Assembly (NCBI RefSeq): GCF_010894405.1
Contig: NZ_JAAIYA010000010.1
Coordinates: 310,001-374,000, forward strand
Length of the DNA stretch: 64,000 bases
Source: Pyxidicoccus caerfyrddinensis
GTDB lineage: Bacteria > Myxococcota > Myxococcia > Myxococcales > Myxococcaceae
Reading direction: 5' to 3'
The notes beneath the pieces are model-generated. The model was given only the letters and a program-made list of their open reading frames with translations, had not been told where the DNA came from and did no database searches. Each line of letters begins with the position of its first letter. The first letter of the stretch is position 1. Of this stretch, positions 6,534 to 14,010 are shown in pieces. The position numbers and the translations under genes are program-made.

Positions 6534-8597
6534 ATGAGTGGAGTGAAGAAGTGGTTGGCGTCAGCCAGGGCCACCGTGCCGTGGGTTCGAGCGTTGCTCG
6601 TCGCGGGAGCCCTGGTGTTTCCCGGCATCTCGAGCGCGGGGGATTTGCTCGGCAGCAGCCGGGGCGGTTCGGTCCAATGGGACTCCTGCTACGGCAAGCC
6701 AGACAGCGCCGTGCTGCCCGTGGACCCGCGGACCCTGGTGCAGCCTGGCATCAGCAACGGACGCGCGGTGCACTTCAATGCCTTCTGGAAGAACTGTCAT
6801 GTCGACCCGGTGGCGGTGCAGGAGGTTGGCCCGGCGAAGACCTGTGGAGAGCTGCGTCAGCGCTTCAACCACGGCGCGGGGTTGCTGACGAACGGCCACC
6901 CTGGCGTGGGCGCGCTGTTCACCGGCACGGACCCCACGCGGCCCGAGTCGGGGCTGGGCATCGCCACCTTCACCTCGCTGCAGTACAACGAGCTGTGGCG
7001 AATCTGGGGCTTCCCATTCCGTCCCGACAACTTCGACAGCCTGATGGCCCAGCGCTATGGGTCGGCGCTGAACTCCGAGCGCAATCCCTATCCGCTGCCC
7101 GGGCAGAACCCGAACTGGAGCAACGGAGGAAGTGGTCAGCTCCCGCAGATGCTCACGCAGCTTCGCAACCCGGATGGGAGCTGGAGTGGACGCATCGGCG
7201 TCACGTGCCACGCCTGCCACAGCGGCGCGGTGGGGACCCCGGCGGATGGTCCGGGGCTCGGGGTGTTGACGGGCGGTGGTAGCAGCCTGGCGGACCTGGA
7301 CCTGTTCCTGAGCGACCTGCTGCCCCTGGGGTATCCGGCGTCGCTGGCCACCTTCGCGAACCTCAACCGCACCCGAGGCACCAACAACGCCAGCGACATC
7401 AACCTCGCCTTCCTGTTCCCGGACGAGACGCTGCTGACGCCCGCCGAGGTCATCGGGCTCATCAACTCGGGGTCGACCGCCGGCATGGATACGCCCGCGT
7501 GGTGGAACATGGGACACCGGCCGGTGAAGTTCGTCGACGGCGTGTTCCCCATGGATGCGCCGCGCGTGGACATGGTGTTCTACACCCCGTTCTTCGGCCT
7601 GTTCGGTGGAGTCGGCGGGCCGGTGAGCGAAGCGGGACAGGACTGGATGCGCGCCAACGGCCCGCCGCTCAACACCTGGGTCGAGTCGCTCAAGTCTCCG
7701 CCCTATCCGCTGTCCATCAACCCGACGCTGGCCGAACAGGGCGCCGTGCTGTTCCACACGCTCGACATGTGGGCTCCGGGGCGCAACAACACCGTGCCGC
7801 GGCCCCAGGGCAACGGCTCCTGCGCGAGCTGTCATGGCGCCTACTCACCTCGCTACGTCAATGACCCCGCGTTCCTCGCGACCCCGGCGCTGGCGGGCAT
7901 GGCGAGCTACATCGTTCCCCTGAACATCATCGGCACCGACCCGGTCCGGGTGAACACCAACAACCAGGCGGTGCAGTCGGCGGGCGCCAAGAACTTCTTC
8001 GGCTATCCGCAGACGGCCGGCACCGCTCAGGACTGCGGTCCGCAGAACCAGCCGCACATTCGAGGCAACCGGGAGCTCGGCTACCTCGCGCCGCCGCTGT
8101 ACGGCGTCTGGGCCACCGCGCCCTACCTCCACAATGGCTCGGTCCCCAACATCTGGGAGGTGCTCAAGCCTTCAGACCGCAAGCCCATCTGGCGTCGTGT
8201 CTCCACGCCTCCGCGCTGGGATCAGCCGCTCGTCATCATGGGCTTCGACACGAACCTGCAACGCGCGTATGACCCCGCGAAGCTCGGCTGGAAGTACGAC
8301 ACCATCGCCTGCCAGTGGCGCTCGCCGTTGAACCCCGCGGTGTCGCCGTACATCAACTGCGACCCGGGTGACGAGTTCCGCACGCCCCTGGCACAGGAGA
8401 TGATGAACGTGCTCTTCAGCAACATCTTCCTCACCTGGAACATCCTCTACCCGCCAACACGCACGCGCCAGCAGCTCGAGGACCGGAAGATCTTCAACTC
8501 CCACGCCTTCGGGCAGGACAATGGCGGCCACGCGTTCAACTCCGTGCTCACCGACCTGGAGCGTGGGGCGTTGATCGAGTACCTCAAGACGCTCTAG
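6534..8597 (+). CDS. RoxA/RoxB-type diheme rubber oxygenase homologue
   Basis: A 687-residue exported diheme cytochrome c. The Sec signal peptide ends around ISSAG (residue 33). Heme-attachment motifs are CHACH at 225-229 and CASCH at 430-434; in Xanthomonas RoxA (678 residues) they are about 200 residues apart as here. Overall length, the AxWNMGHRPVKFVDG segment and the LYGVWATAPYLHNGSVP segment fit the MauG/CcP-related rubber oxygenase family, which cleaves cis-1,4-polyisoprene oxidatively outside the cell; orthologues are known in myxobacteria. RoxA and RoxB cannot be separated without alignment. AGGAGGA lies upstream of the ATG at 6534. No transporter or terpenoid catabolic gene is adjacent, and a strong hairpin follows. 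Confidence 0.85.
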   Translation: MSGVKKWLASARATVPWVRALLVAGALVFPGISSAGDLLGSSRGGSVQWDSCYGKPDSAVLPVDPRTLVQPGISNGRAVHFNAFWKNCHVDPVAVQEVGPAKTCGELRQRFNHGAGLLTNGHPGVGALFTGTDPTRPESGLGIATFTSLQYNELWRIWGFPFRPDNFDSLMAQRYGSALNSERNPYPLPGQNPNWSNGGSGQLPQMLTQLRNPDGSWSGRIGVTCHACHSGAVGTPADGPGLGVLTGGGSSLADLDLFLSDLLPLGYPASLATFANLNRTRGTNNASDINLAFLFPDETLLTPAEVIGLINSGSTAGMDTPAWWNMGHRPVKFVDGVFPMDAPRVDMVFYTPFFGLFGGVGGPVSEAGQDWMRANGPPLNTWVESLKSPPYPLSINPTLAEQGAVLFHTLDMWAPGRNNTVPRPQGNGSCASCHGAYSPRYVNDPAFLATPALAGMASYIVPLNIIGTDPVRVNTNNQAVQSAGAKNFFGYPQTAGTAQDCGPQNQPHIRGNRELGYLAPPLYGVWATAPYLHNGSVPNIWEVLKPSDRKPIWRRVSTPPRWDQPLVIMGFDTNLQRAYDPAKLGWKYDTIACQWRSPLNPAVSPYINCDPGDEFRTPLAQEMMNVLFSNIFLTWNILYPPTRTRQQLEDRKIFNSHAFGQDNGGHAFNSVLTDLERGALIEYLKTL

Positions 8598-8685
8598 GCC
8601 CAGGTAGGGCACGTGCGGAGGCACCCGCGCCACCAGTAGTGCCAACGACGTCGCGTCACGCCCACGCGTGCGCAGCGCCCACGCT

Positions 8686-8713
8686 GCGTCGTCTCGATTG
8701 TTCGAGGCGACGC
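8686..8713 (+). terminator. Hairpin downstream of the rubber-oxygenase-like gene
   Basis: GCGTCGTCTCGA and TCGAGGCGACGC form a 12-bp stem with one G-T wobble and a TTGT loop. It lies 88 bases after the oxygenase stop and before a convergent gene, so it could serve both strands. No T tract. Confidence 0.5.
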
Positions 8714-8757
8714 GGCGTTCGCGCGTCTGGGCACAGGTCACGGATGGCTGACGCCGG

Positions 8758-9048
8758 TCAGGGCCCGCAGCCCACCGCGAGGGCCACCTCGGAGAGGCTC
8801 GTGGCGGCGACGATGAGCGGGGTCACCGCGACGAACCGCACCTGATCGATGAGCCAGTGGACGTCGATCATGAAGTTCACGATCTCGCCAATGTCGACTT
8901 CGATCGTGACGCCGTACGGTTGCCGGCTGTAGTCGATGCCACGCGAGCGAAGATAGCCCGCGAGCGCCTCGAGCTCTCCGAGGTGTACTGCAGAGCACGT
9001 GCCCGGCAGAGCGATGGCCCTGCCGGCGCCGTACTGAATCAACTCCAC
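8758..9048 (-). CDS. Small hypothetical protein, second gene of a pair
   Basis: A 96-residue protein of unknown family starting at a GTG five bases after the stop of the upstream gene; an in-frame ATG at 9096 lies inside that gene. The product begins VELIQYGAGRAI, and has a mid-part GYLRSRGIDYSRQPYGVTIEVDIGEIVNFM followed by a hydrophobic C-terminal stretch ending VALAVGCGP. It has no obvious signal peptide, whereas its upstream neighbour is secreted. The GATCG/TCGAT-rich, less GC-biased codon use differs from the flanking genes, suggesting acquisition as a unit. Start choice is uncertain. Confidence 0.5.
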   Translation of the reverse strand: MELIQYGAGRAIALPGTCSAVHLGELEALAGYLRSRGIDYSRQPYGVTIEVDIGEIVNFMIDVHWLIDQVRFVAVTPLIVAATSLSEVALAVGCGP

Positions 9049-9053
9049 ATGCT

Positions 9054-9488
9054 TCAGAAATACGCCCAGGGATCGAACGTGTTCCAGTCTACCCATCCGT
9101 ACGGGCGGCCCATGTAGACGAGGCCTTGAGCCGTCGACTGTCCCGTGCTTGTGCCGAGTGCGAAGTAGATTGTATTGGCTTCGGCCTTTCTCGGACCCGC
9201 GCCCGCGCCATCCGCGTCAATGGCGATCGTGTTCAGCGCGCTCGCGTCCACGCCGTTTGCTACCAGCAGCGAGCGGATCGCGTCGGGGTTGTGGATCTTG
9301 ACGGCATTGGTCAGCGTGGCATTCGCCGAGGACGATGTGCTGATTCTCTGCAACGCACCCCTGATCGACGCCTGCAGAGCCGCGGGGATCGAGGATTCGC
9401 ACGGAGAAGGTTCAGCGGCCTCCGCTGGAAGTGATGTCGCACTGCTTACCGCGAAGACGGACGCGAGGAACATCCACTTCAGGTTCAT
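9054..9488 (-). CDS. Small secreted hypothetical protein
   Basis: A 144-residue protein with a clear signal peptide (MNLKWMFLASVFAVSSATS, cleavage near AEAAEP at 25-30). The mature part has one early Cys, a Ser/Ala/Asn-rich middle (STSSSANATLTNAVK) and an aromatic C-terminus, RPYGWVDWNTFDPWAYF. I recognise no family. It is followed within a few bases by a second small gene, so the two probably form an operon. Base composition is less GC-rich than the surrounding genes. The start at 9488 was chosen because upstream in-frame codons lack a signal sequence. Confidence 0.6.
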   Translation of the reverse strand: MNLKWMFLASVFAVSSATSLPAEAAEPSPCESSIPAALQASIRGALQRISTSSSANATLTNAVKIHNPDAIRSLLVANGVDASALNTIAIDADGAGAGPRKAEANTIYFALGTSTGQSTAQGLVYMGRPYGWVDWNTFDPWAYF

Positions 9489-9643
9489 GGCGATCTCCGT
9501 GTTGAGGGACTTCCTTCGGGTGTGCGGCTCCGCCAGGCGCACCGCTCGATGACACCAGGCGCGACGATGCACGCTGAGCCTACGCCGAATTTCGTGTATC
9601 AGGGGAATGCGTGCCGAAGCGGTGGTGACCGCACGGCGGGGCC

Positions 9644-10369
9644 TCATCGCCGGGGCGTTGGGGTGAGTGCCTCCGGAGAGGCGAAGCCGACGAAGAGTTC
9701 CCCGGTGACGTAGGCACGGTGTCCGCCAAAGGCGCGGCGGAGGTAGTCGTTGAGCACCTTGCGGCCCGTGCGGGCACGGTGGGTGGCGGGCCAGCGCAGG
9801 TGCATGCGCGCGCGGGCAATGCCTTTGCTGCCGCGGTGGATGAAGGTGACAAGGCCGCCCGGGGACACGTGCTCGACGACGCCGATGTGGGTGAGCCCGT
9901 CATCCCGGCGCCCATCGCGGTCCCGGTCATACGTCTCGCGGAAGAAGACGAGGTCCCCCGGGCGCGGCTTCGCGCGGTGGAGGGCACCCCGGCGGCGCGC
10001 GGCACGGTAGATGTGGGTAACGCCGTTCTCGCCCGGGCGGCCGGGGACAGGCGCCATGAGGTCGATGCCGACGTGGGTGTACGCCAGGCGAGCCAGCCCC
10101 GTGCAGTCGTCGGGCACGGTGTCGCTGACGGTGCGCAGGGAGGAGACACCGACGAGGCCGGTGGCCTTGTCGACGATGCGCTCACCGACGCGCGGGCGCG
10201 AGGCCGGCTTGCGGTCTGAGGCGGGCTTCTTCTGCTTCGCGAAGGCGGCCTGCCCGGACACAGTCCGAGCAGGCACGGGAGGCCTGGCGTGCGTGGCGAC
10301 ATCCGTGCCTCCGAAAGCCATCATCGGAGCGACCACTGCGACAGCGACCACAAGGACGTGACGGAGCAT
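9644..10369 (-). CDS. NlpC/P60 or CHAP-type cell wall hydrolase
   Basis: A 241-residue exported protein with a hydrophobic N-terminal signal (MLRHVLVVAVAVVAPMMAFG). A papain-like amidase core follows: catalytic Cys in PDDCTGLARLAYTHVGIDL (about residue 89), the conserved PRPGDLVFFRETYD strand, and catalytic His in DDGLTHIGVVEHV. The insertion DRDRDGRRDDG before the His looks like an EF-hand-type calcium loop and is unusual for the family. These enzymes cut peptide cross-links of peptidoglycan in the periplasm. It is a single gene. Confidence 0.75.
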   Translation of the reverse strand: MLRHVLVVAVAVVAPMMAFGGTDVATHARPPVPARTVSGQAAFAKQKKPASDRKPASRPRVGERIVDKATGLVGVSSLRTVSDTVPDDCTGLARLAYTHVGIDLMAPVPGRPGENGVTHIYRAARRRGALHRAKPRPGDLVFFRETYDRDRDGRRDDGLTHIGVVEHVSPGGLVTFIHRGSKGIARARMHLRWPATHRARTGRKVLNDYLRRAFGGHRAYVTGELFVGFASPEALTPTPRR

Positions 10370-10533
10370 TGTTTCGCCCGACGGGGCCCGCCGTGGGGCT
10401 ATTCACTCCATGAGTGTGCGCCGTCTGGCTTCCGCGCACGCAGGCAGGCCCGCTGTCCACCTGCGCGCCGATCCACCGTCACGGGCCCACCTGCTCCGGG
10501 CTCCCTTCCAGCGCGCCAGACCGATGACGGCGA

Positions 10534-10589
10534 GGGCCCCACCCCGGCTCATGACCGGTGGGTCCCTGGTTCGAATCCAGGAGGGCCCA
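10534..10589 (+). pseudogene. tRNA-like remnant with CAU anticodon, D-arm missing
   Basis: The 3' half of a tRNA is intact: anticodon arm CCGG-CTCATGA-CCGG (10544-10558, anticodon CAT, U33 present), a 5-base variable loop, T-arm CCTGG-TTCGAAT-CCAGG (10565-10581), 3' acceptor AGGGCCC and discriminator A (10582-10589). A 5' acceptor-like GGGCCC sits at 10534-10539, but only a few bases separate it from the anticodon arm, so the D-arm is absent. It is therefore a deleted tRNA-Met/Ile2-like gene or an attachment-site copy of a tRNA 3' end. No integrase gene was seen nearby. Confidence 0.6.
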
Positions 10590-11226
10590 CTCCCCTTCCC
10601 CCGCCTGTCGCCTCCGGAGGACGCCACATGAACCACTGGGGCGGCCCGCCGTCGAAGCACGGCTCGATGCGCTGGGTGTCGAAGCCGAAGCCGCGATACC
10701 ACTCCCGGTTGGACTCCTTCGCCGTCTCCAGGAAGCAGGGGTCGCCCTGCTCCGCCGCCATTTCCAGCCCGCGCTTCATCAACCGCACGCCGAGCCCGCG
10801 TCCCTGCATGGTGGGCTCGACGGCGATGGCCGCGAGGTACCAGTGCGGAGGCGTATGCGGGTGGTAGCGCTCGAGCCGCGCGAGCGCCTGGAGCGCCAGC
10901 CGCGCGCGTCCCGGGAAGTGACGGAGGCCCGCCCACACCGTCGAGAGGAACCGCGCCTGACGCCGCAGCGACTGTGGGAAGGCCCCCGGACGCAGCCAGG
11001 CCGCGACGCCGGCCAGCCGCCCGTCCTCCACCAGGGCGTGGACGGTGCCGTGATCCAGGCAGTCGATGACGGTGGCGATGTAGAAGCGGGAGGACACCTT
11101 CGCGCGCGTCTCCGCGTCGCCGGGGAACAGCTCCGCGAGGAAGGGGTAGTCGTCGAAGGCGCGGGCGCACATCGGGCCCACCTGGTCGAGCAGCTCCGGG
11201 CCCAATTCCTGGAGAGTCACGGTCAT
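10549..11226 (-). CDS. GNAT family N-acetyltransferase with tRNA-encoded C-terminus
   Basis: A 225-residue GNAT. The acetyl-CoA-binding motif A is in YLAAIAVEPTMQGRGLGVRLM (core QGRGLG), followed by FLETAKESNREWYRGFGF, typical of small-molecule acetyltransferases of the puromycin-acetyltransferase-like group. The substrate is unknown. The last residues, GPPGFEPGTHRS, are the translation of the antisense strand of the adjacent tRNA remnant, and the stop codon lies in its anticodon loop. The natural end was probably near WRPPEAT, so the gene lost its own stop when the remnant became joined. The start at 11226 is the first ATG before the conserved N-terminus. Confidence 0.75.
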   Translation of the reverse strand: MTVTLQELGPELLDQVGPMCARAFDDYPFLAELFPGDAETRAKVSSRFYIATVIDCLDHGTVHALVEDGRLAGVAAWLRPGAFPQSLRRQARFLSTVWAGLRHFPGRARLALQALARLERYHPHTPPHWYLAAIAVEPTMQGRGLGVRLMKRGLEMAAEQGDPCFLETAKESNREWYRGFGFDTQRIEPCFDGGPPQWFMWRPPEATGGGRGVGPPGFEPGTHRS

Positions 11227-11334
11227 GTCGGCATCCGACGGTAGCACGCCCGCCGTGTGCCTCCCTGAACGGGGCCTCGTGCCGCGACGGAAGCCGGTGG
11301 AGGTCTCACGCCGCACGGGGTATTGAACCCCCAC

Positions 11335-12336
11335 ATGCCTCTGCGCCTCGTGAAACGGCTCGTACGGGATTGGTTCCTGGTCGGGATGATTCTCGCCGTC
11401 GTGCTGGCCACCCTCTTCCCCGACTTTGGCCGCACCGGGGGGACGCTGCACGCGGACGTCGTCGCCAACGTCGGCATCTTCCTGGTGTTCCTCCTGTATG
11501 GGCTCGGGCTGCCGCTGGCGAACCTGAAGGCTGGCGCCATGAAGTGGCGGCTGCACCTCGTGGTGCAGGCGTTCACCTTCGGGGTGTTTCCCCTGCTCTG
11601 GCTGCTGCTCAACCTCGTCGCGGGCCGCTGGCTTCCGCCGGACCTGATGCTGGGCTTCCTGTACCTGTGCGCGGTGCCGTCGACCATCTCCTCCTCGGTC
11701 GCGATGACGGGCCTGGCTCGGGGCAACGTGGCGGCGGCCATCTTCAACGCGAGCCTGTCGAGCCTGCTCGGTGTCGTGCTCACGCCGCTGCTCGTCAGCC
11801 TGCTGGCCACGACGACGGGACAGTCGCTGTCGCTGGGCGACGCCATCCTCAAGCTGGCGGGACTGCTCCTGCTGCCACTGGTCATCGGTCAGCTGCTCCG
11901 GCCGGTGCTGGGGAGCTGGTTCGCGCGCTACCGGCGCTACACGAACATGTTCGACCGGGTGTTCATCCTGGTGCTGGTCTACGCCTCGTTCTGTGACTCG
12001 GTGAAGTCAGGGCTCTTCACGAACCATGGCGGCGGCGTCATCGCGGTGACGCTCGGAGGGGCGGCGCTGTTCCTCTCACTCGTGCTGACGCTGAGCACCA
12101 CGGTGACGCGGTGGCTCGGGTTCGAGAAGGAGGACGAGATTGCCGCGGTCTTCTGTGGCTCCAAGAAGACGCTGGCCTCCGGTGTCCCCATGGCCCGGCT
12201 CATCTTCGGTGCGCACCCTGCCCTGGGGCTCATCGTCCTGCCGCTGATGTTCTACCACCAGCTCCAATTGCTGGTCTGCTCGGTGCTGGCCGAGCGCTAC
12301 GCGAGCCGCGAGCCGCGGCCTCCGATGGTTGCCTGA
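11335..12336 (+). CDS. SBF-like (bile acid:sodium symporter superfamily) membrane transporter
   Basis: A 333-residue protein with nine to ten membrane helices. The SBF_like (SLC10A7-type) pattern is visible: the N-terminal RDWFLVGMILAVVLATLFPDFG, the conserved YLCAVPSTISSSVAMTGLARGN in the crossing helix region, and the late helix pair with CGSKKTLASGVPMARLIFG. Members export or import organic anions, but the substrate of bacterial forms is unknown. The ATG at 11335 is used; a TTG four codons earlier is also in frame. The stop codon is embedded in a 20-bp palindromic repeat that also occurs upstream of the MarR gene. Confidence 0.8.
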   Translation: MPLRLVKRLVRDWFLVGMILAVVLATLFPDFGRTGGTLHADVVANVGIFLVFLLYGLGLPLANLKAGAMKWRLHLVVQAFTFGVFPLLWLLLNLVAGRWLPPDLMLGFLYLCAVPSTISSSVAMTGLARGNVAAAIFNASLSSLLGVVLTPLLVSLLATTTGQSLSLGDAILKLAGLLLLPLVIGQLLRPVLGSWFARYRRYTNMFDRVFILVLVYASFCDSVKSGLFTNHGGGVIAVTLGGAALFLSLVLTLSTTVTRWLGFEKEDEIAAVFCGSKKTLASGVPMARLIFGAHPALGLIVLPLMFYHQLQLLVCSVLAERYASREPRPPMVA

Positions 12337-12343
12337 GGCAACC
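12324..12343. repeat. Palindromic 20-bp repeat, copy 1
   Basis: GATGGTTGCCTGAGGCAACC, containing the palindrome GGTTGCC-TGA-GGCAACC, covers the last codons and stop of the SBF-like gene and lies between it and the convergent M1 peptidase gene. An identical 20-mer is at 13951. It could be a shared operator, a mobile palindrome or a bidirectional terminator. Confidence 0.6.
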
Positions 12344-12366
12344 CGAAGTGGCGTTCGACGGGCCCC

Positions 12367-13788
12367 TCACCGAGCCGTCGGTCCCGACGTGAGGGACGGC
12401 GCAGCGGGGATGCCCAGCCCTCGCAGCCAACCCTGCGCGAGCGGCCCGGGGTCATGGCCCGTCTCTGCCTTCACGAAGTCGAGCAACTGCTGCATGCGCG
12501 CCGCCTTGCCCACGTGCAGCTGGTAGAAGCGCGCCAGCACGCGGTCCAACGCGGCGGTGCCCACCTGCTTCTCCAGCTCGTGGAAGAAGAGGCTCCCCTT
12601 CAGATAGGGAATCATGGAGGCCAGCGGGTGCGTGGTCATGTCAATCGCATTGCACGTGGCGTCCGGCAGGGCCACCGTGTCGCGCCGGGCCACCGCCCGC
12701 TCGAGATCCTGCCGCCTCGACTCCCACAACTTCGCCTCCGCGGCCTCGCCCTCGGTGGCGCGCACCGCGCGGGCCGTGAGGTAGTGCGTCGTCCCCTCGG
12801 AGAGCACGAAGTCCTCCCAGCATTGGATGCGCACTCCATTCCCAAACCAGCCATGCGCCGCCTCGTGGTAGTGGATCTGGCGGTCCGCCATCGACGCCGA
12901 GGCCAGGTGCCAGAACGGATGATGCTCCATGCCACCTTGGGCCTTGGGGCCCCAGTTCGCCGACACCGAGCCCACCTTGTCGCCAAAGACATAGGGCCCA
13001 TACTGCGTCTCGAAGAAGTCCATCGCGTCCCGCAGATGGCGCGTGCCCTCTGTCGCAGCCTCTTCCTCTCCCGGCAGGTACCAGACGGACACCTGCGTCC
13101 CCGCGCGAGTGACGCCCAGGGGTCGCTCCGTATAGGCCCCCACGGCCCACCCCAGCATGTACGCCGGCACATCGCGCGCGATCGCTTTCGGGTACACAGC
13201 CACCTGCCCCTCACGCAGGTCTCCAATCCGCAGCGAGAACCTCGCACCGTCGTCCGGTGAGGGATGGCAGGGGAACAGGTTTCCACAAGCGGCCGGCCAC
13301 GTGTAGGTACTCCCGGATTCGCGGTACCCGTCGGTGTTCGAGGTCGAGGAGAACGTGTAGTCGACGACCACGGTGCTCGCCCACTCCGGCACGCCGATGT
13401 CGAGCTGCCCGTCCTTCACTGTGTACTGCAGGCCGCCGCAGCGTCCGCGCACGCCGGTGATCTTCAGCTTGCCCACCTTCAGCGACAGCCCCGGCTCCTT
13501 CGACTCCGCCACCATGAGCGTGGCCGTGCCGCTCATGGCGCCGAGCTTCACGTCCAGTGCAGTCGAGGTGATGTCGCGCGCCAGTCCCTCTCGAGGTGGA
13601 GGCGCGGGGAGCCGTCCCACGGCGTCGCAGAGCTGGGGACACGCGGAGAGGGCCCCGCCCTCACCAGGCGAAGAACAGACTCGGGCCTCCCGGAGCCCGG
13701 ACGCGTCCGGAGGCTCCGCGCACCTGCAGGACCCCAGGGTTCCCACGAGCAGGACGAGGACGGCGGTACCCGGCACAGCAAGCTTCAT
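12367..13788 (-). CDS. M1 family metallopeptidase, lipoprotein
   Basis: A 473-residue lipoprotein aminopeptidase-like enzyme. The signal peptide ends LVGTLGSC at about residue 20. Zinc motif HEAAH is at 308-312, with the third ligand Glu331 exactly 18 residues on (HExxH-x18-E), and the gluzincin substrate loop appears as QGGMEHHPFW instead of the usual GAMEN. Length is shorter than classical M1 enzymes, with the N-terminal beta domain kept and the helical C-terminal domain reduced, as in other bacterial envelope M1 proteins. GGAGGGAG precedes the ATG. It is flanked on both sides by identical 20-bp palindromic repeats. Confidence 0.85.
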   Translation of the reverse strand: MKLAVPGTAVLVLLVGTLGSCRCAEPPDASGLREARVCSSPGEGGALSACPQLCDAVGRLPAPPPREGLARDITSTALDVKLGAMSGTATLMVAESKEPGLSLKVGKLKITGVRGRCGGLQYTVKDGQLDIGVPEWASTVVVDYTFSSTSNTDGYRESGSTYTWPAACGNLFPCHPSPDDGARFSLRIGDLREGQVAVYPKAIARDVPAYMLGWAVGAYTERPLGVTRAGTQVSVWYLPGEEEAATEGTRHLRDAMDFFETQYGPYVFGDKVGSVSANWGPKAQGGMEHHPFWHLASASMADRQIHYHEAAHGWFGNGVRIQCWEDFVLSEGTTHYLTARAVRATEGEAAEAKLWESRRQDLERAVARRDTVALPDATCNAIDMTTHPLASMIPYLKGSLFFHELEKQVGTAALDRVLARFYQLHVGKAARMQQLLDFVKAETGHDPGPLAQGWLRGLGIPAAPSLTSGPTAR

Positions 13789-13950
13789 GACGTGAACTCC
13801 CTCCAGGCGGGGTGCGCTCCCCGGCAGCCCTCCCAGCATCCTGCATTCCAGGCCGGAACGCATGGGCGGTCTCCGCCGAGGCGCGACATCTCCGCCCATC
13901 CCCAAGCGCCCCATGCGGCGAACTCGGCCGTCCGGTGGAGCCGTGCTTCA

Positions 13951-13994
13951 GATGGTTGCCTGAGGCAACCAATTCGTTGACAATGGCAACGAAT
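13951..13994. promoter_or_regulatory. Double inverted-repeat operator region upstream of the MarR fusion gene
   Basis: Copy 2 of the 20-bp repeat (palindrome GGTTGCC-TGA-GGCAACC at 13954-13970) is followed directly by a second inverted repeat, ATTCGTTG/CAACGAAT (13972-13979 and 13987-13994, 7-base spacer). Both end just before the ribosome binding site (GGAGGAG, 13997-14003). Two adjacent palindromes in the leader of a MarR gene fit autoregulation, and they also lie in the divergent region upstream of the M1 gene. Confidence 0.55.
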
Positions 13995-14010
13995 CCGGAG
14001 GAGCACGGAC

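Noticed and set aside
10370-10533. Integrase or phage attachment module next to the tRNA remnant
   Set aside because: No recombinase-like ORF is present within several kilobases on either side.
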